A stretch of 17,478 bases of DNA from an uncultured Eggerthellaceae bacterium (GTDB lineage: Bacteria; Actinomycetota; Coriobacteriia; Coriobacteriales; Eggerthellaceae). Of this stretch, positions 12,910-17,478 are shown in pieces. The first letter of the stretch is position 1, and every line of letters starts with the position of its first letter. Both the position numbers and the translations under genes were made by a program. The DNA is taken from contig CAKTVK010000040.1 in assembly GCA_934623455.1 (NCBI GenBank), positions 1 through 17,478 on the forward strand, read 5' to 3'. The notes beneath the pieces are model-generated. The model did not search any database and had not been told where the DNA came from. It saw only the letters and a program-made list of their open reading frames with translations.

Positions 12910-14140
12910 AATTCTGCCTCCTCATAAGAACAGCTGCCACCACGAAAAACGCCGCAGCCATCACCAGCAACACGCACATCGTCAAGAAAAAAGGCGCAAG
13001 CGAATCGTAGTACGTAAGGTCATAAAACGCATTCGCCGCCTGTGCTGCCGGGTTGATGAGCGCTGCCCAGGGAGCATTCTGCGCGATTTGATCGGCAAGC
13101 TGCATGGACGGTTCACCGTACAGGCCCGCGAACAGCGCGCATAAACACGTAATGCCTGTTGCGAGCCCCTCTTTGCCAGGAGTTGGCATGCTTGGGATGG
13201 CGCCGATTGCGGCACCGAGCGCCGTTGACATAAGCGCGCACGCCGCAATTGCCACTACAGCCAGGCCGTCGCGCCCTCCGAACTCGACGCCCAGCACAAA
13301 GCGCATGTACGCAAATGCCAAAAGTAAGCAGCCGAACACAGCAACGAAACTTGCCGCCATAGTGACCGCCATTTGCTTTGCAGGGGAAATGCCAGCGACT
13401 TGCCTGCGTGCGCCCACTGCCGATGTATTCGCGCGCGTTGCGGAAACCGCGCAGATGGCTACCGTTATGGACATGAGCGATGCGAAGCCCATAAGCGCAT
13501 AGAAGTAGCGAACCGTGCTGCTTGACTTCACGCGCAAAACATCGACTTGCTGCGTTTTTACCGCATCAGACATAAACGCCGAAGCGGCTTCTTGCATGCC
13601 TGGCGTGGCAGCAAGGGATTCGAAACTCTCTTGCGATGATGGAGCCGCCTGCATGCCTTGCGCAAACGGTTGCGCCATGAATGTTTGCTTCATTTCTGCG
13701 TATGTCTGCCGATACTGATCAAGCACGGCGCGCACGATGCTCTGGTCAAGCGAGCCAGTGGTGGAGCTTACCGACAGCGGAGAAACCTGCATGCTGGGCA
13801 ATCCTTCGCTGTTTACGGTTATGCATGCCGCGGCATCGCCTGCGAGTACTGCCGCACGCCCCTCGTCGGGTGTTGCGACCATCGAAACCGATAGCACCTG
13901 GTCATCACCAGGTTCGGATACCGCATCAAGCATTTCGCGGAAGAACATCGCTTGCGGGGAACGATAATTTTCGTCATCGACCACCACGCAGCTCGCGGGC
14001 TCAACGCGATAATACTCGTCGAAATTCGAGAACATTATCTGGAATAGCGTGGCAAGCGCTAACGGGAAAAGCACGACCCAAATAAGAACATCGCGTCGCC
14101 GCAGAAGCATGCGCACGGTGTGCATGAATAAAGCTCGCAT
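12896..14140 (-). CDS. ABC-2-type transporter permease (first permease)
   Basis: Membrane subunit of 414 residues with the same plan as its partner. Helix 1 is at about 18-40 (VLIWVVLFPLALATLFQIMF), then an extracytoplasmic domain of about 170 residues starting EPASCVVVDDENYRSP, then helices near YFYALMGFASLMSITVAICAVSA, AASFVAVFGCLLLAFAYMRF, GLAVVAIAACALMSTALGAAIG, ITCLCALFAGLYG and LTMCVLLVMAAAFFVVAAVLM. It begins 14 bases after the ATPase stop, with a GGGGG SD, and overlaps the second permease. It is the second gene of a three-gene exporter operon; candidate cargoes are drugs, peptides or lipids. Family assignment is firm; cargo is not inferable. Confidence 0.87.
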   Translation of the reverse strand: MRALFMHTVRMLLRRRDVLIWVVLFPLALATLFQIMFSNFDEYYRVEPASCVVVDDENYRSPQAMFFREMLDAVSEPGDDQVLSVSMVATPDEGRAAVLAGDAAACITVNSEGLPSMQVSPLSVSSTTGSLDQSIVRAVLDQYRQTYAEMKQTFMAQPFAQGMQAAPSSQESFESLAATPGMQEAASAFMSDAVKTQQVDVLRVKSSSTVRYFYALMGFASLMSITVAICAVSATRANTSAVGARRQVAGISPAKQMAVTMAASFVAVFGCLLLAFAYMRFVLGVEFGGRDGLAVVAIAACALMSTALGAAIGAIPSMPTPGKEGLATGITCLCALFAGLYGEPSMQLADQIAQNAPWAALINPAAQAANAFYDLTYYDSLAPFFLTMCVLLVMAAAFFVVAAVLMRRQNYERL

Positions 14141-14154
14141 GATGCCCCCAATCG

Positions 14155-15123
14155 CTAATCGCGCAGCTCGCGGCCAGTAATTTCCAAAAACACGTCATTT
14201 AACGTGGGCGGCTCGGAGTACACGCGCCCCACTGCAAGGCGCGATGTCTTCACGGAATCCAGCACATCAAGTAAGTTGTGATCGCTTGTTTCGCATGATG
14301 CATGCAACGCTCCATCAGTAAAAGTGCAGGTCAATACATGTGGAAGCGACTGGATAGCCTGAGCTGCAGCGTGTCCCCGCGCTTCAGGTGCTCCAGGGAG
14401 TTCCACCGCAATCTTCTCCCCTACCGCAATGCTGCGTTTAAGCTCGTCAGCCGTGCCCAGCGCCAGAATTTTGCCGCCATCCATGATCATAATGCGACTG
14501 CAAATATGCTCGACCTCTTCCATGTAATGGCTTGTGTAAACCACGGTTGCGTCCTCGTCGCGCAGGCGCATGATGCCGTCAAGAATGGAATTGCGACTTT
14601 GCGGATCAACGGCCACGGTAGGTTCGTCGAAGAAGATGAGCTCGGGCTGGTGTGCAATGCCGCAGGCAATGTTTAGGCGGCGCAGCAGACCACCCGACAG
14701 CTTTTTCGGTCGCATTTTGCGATAATCCTCAAGCCCTACGAACTCGATTGTTTCATTGACAAGCTCCCGTCGGCGCGCCTTTTCTTTCACGTACAGCGCA
14801 CAAAAGCAGTCAATGTTTTCCGCAACGCTCAGCTCGTCGAACACCGCTACCTGCTGAGGCACCACGCCAATGCGCTGCTTAAGGTCATAGCGCGTGGGTT
14901 TCATGGGTTCGCCGAACAGTTCTATGCTGCCTTTGTCATAGGTAAGCAGCTGTAGCATGCAATTAATGGCTGTGGTCTTACCGCAGCCATTTGGGCCCAA
15001 CAGCCCGAAAATCTCGCCCTTGCCAATTTCGAGGTTGAAATGATCCAAAGCAAGAACATCGCCATAGCGCTTCACTAGATTGCGTACACGCACTATGCTC
15101 GTGGGATTGCTCGATTCAGCCAT
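14155..15123 (-). CDS. ABC transporter ATP-binding protein
   Basis: Nucleotide-binding subunit of 322 residues that drives the two ABC-2 permeases. Walker A GPNGCGKTT (43-51), Q-loop Gln90, signature LSGGL (142-146), Walker B LIFFDEP (162-168) and H-loop His199 (YTSHYMEE) are all present. The D-loop reads VAVDP rather than the common AGLDP. The C-terminal 100 residues match the DrrA-type extension of export ATPases. The ATG at 15123 (MAESSNPTS) is preferred to one 78 bases upstream because AAAGGAAA lies directly before it. It is the first gene of the operon, divergent from the LuxR-type regulator. Confidence 0.93.
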   Translation of the reverse strand: MAESSNPTSIVRVRNLVKRYGDVLALDHFNLEIGKGEIFGLLGPNGCGKTTAINCMLQLLTYDKGSIELFGEPMKPTRYDLKQRIGVVPQQVAVFDELSVAENIDCFCALYVKEKARRRELVNETIEFVGLEDYRKMRPKKLSGGLLRRLNIACGIAHQPELIFFDEPTVAVDPQSRNSILDGIMRLRDEDATVVYTSHYMEEVEHICSRIMIMDGGKILALGTADELKRSIAVGEKIAVELPGAPEARGHAAAQAIQSLPHVLTCTFTDGALHASCETSDHNLLDVLDSVKTSRLAVGRVYSEPPTLNDVFLEITGRELRD

Positions 15124-15465
15124 TACGTTTCCTTTCTTCTTAAGCATGCGATATGAGAAGGCGAAGGTGTTGCAGCTTCTAACGCAGCATGAACACGCCA
15201 TCCGTTAGTGCCATGCAACTGAGTTCGCGCCCGAGTGCGCGACTCGAGTCTTGTCGCGATGCTGGCTGCGCGCTGCAACCTTGCCGTTGTTGTTTTCTAT
15301 GGCTCCATAATGGAATAAGCGCGCCCGACAGACTAGTGACTTTTGTCATGGATTTGCATTTTCGCAGGTAAACGATGTTGTTTTGCAAGGCACGACATAC
15401 TGTGCGGTTTATGCGCGTTTTGTCTGCCGCTCATGCATGGCAACGTGTTTTGCTATCATGCAGCT
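15124..15465. promoter_or_regulatory. 342-base divergent control region between the exporter operon and the LuxR gene
   Basis: No gene is seen here. Inverted-repeat candidates for operators are: GACTCGAGTC, a perfect 10-bp palindrome at 15241-15250, overlapping CGAGT (15232-15236)/ACTCG (15242-15246); and TGAC-TTTT-GTCA at 15337-15348. A confident -35/-10 for the ABC operon was not found. These sites are the natural place to look for autoregulation and exporter control by the LuxR-type protein. Confidence 0.4.
15451..15459 (+). promoter_or_regulatory. extended -10 giving a possibly leaderless LuxR transcript
   Basis: TGC-TATCAT (TG at 15451-15452, hexamer 15454-15459) is an extended -10. Transcription would start about seven bases downstream, at or next to the ATG at 15466. 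No SD precedes that ATG, consistent with a leaderless mRNA. No -35 was found. Confidence 0.4.
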
Positions 15466-16275
15466 ATGGATAGACTTTTGGACAAGGCGATTGTTTTGAC
15501 GAGCTGCTTGCTCGCGGTTGCTTGTTTTTTGGCGGAAACGGGGGTAACCGTCGCATCAATGGCTATCGGTACTCAGCTGCTTGCTTGCGCGGTTGCCATG
15601 CTTACCGCTATTGCGTGCTCGGCGATGGTCGAGGCGTTTCCGTTGCGCGTTGGGATAATTGCCTCCGCTGGTTATTGCGTTGCTTCGTGTTTTTACGCAT
15701 CTGCTCTCCCCTTCGTTCCCCTTGCGATTTATGATTTTGCGCGCTGTATCCATCGCAGTGATGCGCTTAGGTTTTCCGGTGTGTTTGGCGTGGTGGCGCT
15801 CGTCGTTTGTTTTGGGACAGGTGTCCTTCCTCCGCTTTCTTCGGCGTCTCTCCTTTGTGCTGCACTTGTTGCTGCGGCGCTTTCTATTCGCACGAGCACG
15901 GTGCTTGCCCGCCAGCGCCTTGCCTGGCACACGCGCGATGCTCTGGCCTCGCAGGCAATCACGCTTCGCGATAGGAACCACTCCCTTGCCGAATCGCTCG
16001 AGCAGCTGCAAGCGCAAGCTGATGCAGTCGGGTCCCACAACGGTGCCGCTGTTGCACAACAGCGTCCGGCGCCCTTTGCTTGCCTGACTGAGCGCGAATA
16101 CGAGGTGGCACGGCTGGTGGCAAAGGGGCTGGATAATCGGGAAATTGCTGCGACTGCCTTTTTGAGTGAAGGCACGGTGCGTAACAACATCAGCAGCATT
16201 TTATCCAAGATGGATCTGAAGAATCGCACGCAAATTGCTGTTGCGTGGTGGAGCAGCACTGTCGATCATCGCTAG
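15466..16275 (+). CDS. membrane-embedded LuxR-family transcriptional regulator
   Basis: The 269-residue product has four to five hydrophobic segments in residues 8-140, then a helical, charged linker (LARQRLAWHTRDALASQAITLRDRNHSLAESLEQLQAQ, about 147-184, likely coiled coil). A C-terminal LuxR/GerE helix-turn-helix covers about 205-265 (LTEREYEVARLVAKGLDNREIAATAFLSEGTVRNNISSILSKM). It has no receiver domain, so the membrane part probably senses a signal directly. One-component regulators of this build are common in Coriobacteriia. The start at 15466 avoids a 41-residue Cys-rich extension with no SD. Divergent placement next to the ABC exporter suggests it controls that operon. Confidence 0.85.
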   Translation: MDRLLDKAIVLTSCLLAVACFLAETGVTVASMAIGTQLLACAVAMLTAIACSAMVEAFPLRVGIIASAGYCVASCFYASALPFVPLAIYDFARCIHRSDALRFSGVFGVVALVVCFGTGVLPPLSSASLLCAALVAAALSIRTSTVLARQRLAWHTRDALASQAITLRDRNHSLAESLEQLQAQADAVGSHNGAAVAQQRPAPFACLTEREYEVARLVAKGLDNREIAATAFLSEGTVRNNISSILSKMDLKNRTQIAVAWWSSTVDHR

Positions 16276-16431
16276 GTGGGCTTGGATCGATTCCGAAAGA
16301 TCTGCTGCATTGTGCGTTTAAGCAAAACCGCTGCTCCAAGAACATCTGGATAGAATTGGTTCAGCAAAAAAACTGTTCGCGCCCCCTTCCCTTCTCCGTT
16401 GCCGGAATAATGCGAAGAAACAGATGCATTT

Positions 16432-16462
16432 TTGATCGAATTTCGTTGCAATCGCCTATAAT
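16432..16462 (+). promoter_or_regulatory. predicted promoter for the phosphatase gene
   Basis: TTGATC (16432-16437), a 19-base spacer and consensus TATAAT (16457-16462) give a start near 16469, about 29 bases before the GTG. Confidence 0.5.
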
Positions 16463-16497
16463 CGCATTTTGCTAATAGTGGTTATAAAAGGGGAATT

Positions 16498-17286
16498 GTG
16501 GCAATTATTTTTGTCGATGGCGTTGAGAACGTTCGTGATTTAGGTGGAATATCGGTTCTTGACGACCGCAAAGTGAAAAGCGGTCTTTTTTTTCGTGGTG
16601 CTAATCTTTCTGGCATCACGAAAAACGGCGCACATTTCCTTTCGCATGACCTGGGCGTCTCTCTTGTCATAGACCTTCGCGTTGGATGGGAGACCGAAGA
16701 AAAGCCCGATGTGCCCATTCCTGGCGTTGAGTATGTTCACCTTCCGTTTTACGACAAGGATAAAGTGGGCATCGATTATACCGAAAAAGCCCAGGGTACG
16801 CAGTTGGTGGGCAAGGATGTTGCTTGTGATCCTGATCATTTCTATCGCCATATGCCCAACGAGCTTACGGCGGCGCAAACGGGAAAAGTTGTGCGGCTTA
16901 TGCTCGAGCGTGCTTTAGAGGGTAAGGCAACGTATGTCCATTGCAGCGGTGGCAAAGATCGCGCTGGCATTGCCACGCTGTGTCTTTTGACGGTTCTTGG
17001 TGCTTCTGAACAGGCGATTCTTGACGATTATTTGCTTACGAACATTTCTCGCGATAAGCATATCGATGAGATGTTCCAACGTTTCTTGCGTCTTTCCGGC
17101 GGGAATGAGCGAATTGCTTGGGAAGTTACGAACAGCCATGCTGCGCGCCCTGAAAACCTTGAAGCTTATAGGGACTCTGTTGTTGAGCGGTACGGCAGCA
17201 TGAATGCTTTCATCAAGGATATCCTCGGTATTGACCCTGATCTTGTGTCTCGGGCGAGAGAGTTGCTGACTGAACCTTATGCGTAA
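16498..17286 (+). CDS. tyrosine-protein phosphatase (IphP/DSP-like)
   Basis: Cytosolic phosphatase of 262 residues. NVRDLGG (11-17) and LFFRGANL (30-37) form the N-terminal signature of the bacterial IphP-type tyrosine phosphatase family. HCSGGKDRAG (148-157) is the CX5R phosphate-binding loop, with nucleophile Cys149 and Arg155. The P-loop lysine (KDR) is the form found in phosphatases that act on phosphotyrosine and often on phosphoinositides. No signal peptide is present. Start is GTG at 16498 with AAAAGGGGA upstream, and the predicted promoter is close by, so it is probably a single-gene unit. Substrates are unknown. Confidence 0.92.
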   Translation: MAIIFVDGVENVRDLGGISVLDDRKVKSGLFFRGANLSGITKNGAHFLSHDLGVSLVIDLRVGWETEEKPDVPIPGVEYVHLPFYDKDKVGIDYTEKAQGTQLVGKDVACDPDHFYRHMPNELTAAQTGKVVRLMLERALEGKATYVHCSGGKDRAGIATLCLLTVLGASEQAILDDYLLTNISRDKHIDEMFQRFLRLSGGNERIAWEVTNSHAARPENLEAYRDSVVERYGSMNAFIKDILGIDPDLVSRARELLTEPYA

Positions 17287-17288
17287 GC

Positions 17289-17478
17289 TTTACATTCGGC
17301 GCATTGCTGTGTGATTGTTCATTGCGAGTTTTCCATTGATTCGCACACACTATTTTCTATGAGCATATGTCGTTCGAAGTGTTCTATGGAAAATAGTTCA
17401 ATAAGATGAAATGTGTCTAAAGAAAATTTTTCTATAAGATTTTGTATTTACAAATTCCATTTTCCAATATATGATGAC
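17289..17478. other. AT-rich end region with a long inverted repeat, no gene
   Basis: ACTATTTTC (17349-17357) is inverted as GAAAATAGT (17389-17397). Pairing continues inward for four more positions with two G-U pairs, around a loop containing CATATG and TTCGAA. TTCTATG is also a direct repeat (17355-17361 and 17382-17388), with TTCTATAAG near 17430. It probably belongs to the control region of a gene beyond the window edge. Confidence 0.45.

Noticed and set aside
15124..15201. 26-residue N-terminal extension of the ABC ATPase
   Set aside because: ABC ATPases start close to the first strand; AAAGGAAA directly precedes the ATG at 15123, and the extension is Cys-rich and unlike the family.
15343..15465. 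41-residue N-terminal extension of the LuxR-type protein
   Set aside because: No SD before the upstream ATG, odd Cys-rich sequence, and an extended -10 lies inside it; the ATG at 15466 fits the first membrane helix better.

Overview
The window looks like chromosomal sequence from a mid-GC actinobacterium of the class Coriobacteriia, probably the Eggerthellales. This is inferred from the protein styles: a LuxR-type regulator with a membrane-embedded N-terminus, NhaA with a long C-terminal tail, a PAS-like/GGDEF protein with a Cys cluster, and a SulP protein of the type I associate with that group. No rRNA, tRNA, CRISPR array, transposase or integrase is visible, so the taxonomic call rests on family resemblance only.

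Layout. 1-2010: an NhaA Na+/H+ antiporter, preceded by short overlapping upstream ORFs and followed by a clear intrinsic terminator. 2032-3160: a GGDEF-domain protein with a degenerate GGDEG signature. 3161-4332: a transglutaminase-like protein and a 64-residue acidic protein, both on the minus strand. 4586-5745: a DMT/EamA-family transporter behind a well-formed promoter and a short leader RNA that ends in a strong terminator. 5792-6292: a small two-TM membrane protein (minus). 6426-7943: a DUF4143-type AAA ATPase, with the 3' remnant of a second copy directly upstream. 8237-9235: a SulP transporter gene that lacks its N-terminus and about 170-200 internal residues but keeps its reading frame. 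9266-10102: a WalJ/YycJ-like metallo-beta-lactamase-fold hydrolase. 10481-11713: a second, divergent DUF4143 ATPase behind an AT-rich promoter region, possibly acquired. 11719-15123: a three-gene ABC-2 exporter operon on the minus strand (ATPase, permease, permease). 15466-16275: a divergent membrane-bound LuxR-type regulator, the likely controller of the exporter. 16498-17286: a DSP/IphP-like tyrosine phosphatase. 17289-17478: AT-rich DNA with inverted repeats and no gene.

Most of the window is ordinary transport and signalling genes, but several layers are not explained by the coding genes. A 27-bp palindromic element with TGGAAC/GTTCCA ends occurs three times in gaps between genes. The leader of the EamA transporter has mutually exclusive stems typical of a transcription attenuator. 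The ATPase and SulP loci carry signs of repeated gene loss and exchange (a paralogue remnant, an in-frame internal deletion and an AT-rich acquired-looking gene). I do not see a multi-gene defence island. The best candidate for something undescribed is the EamA leader RNA, followed by the dispersed palindrome.
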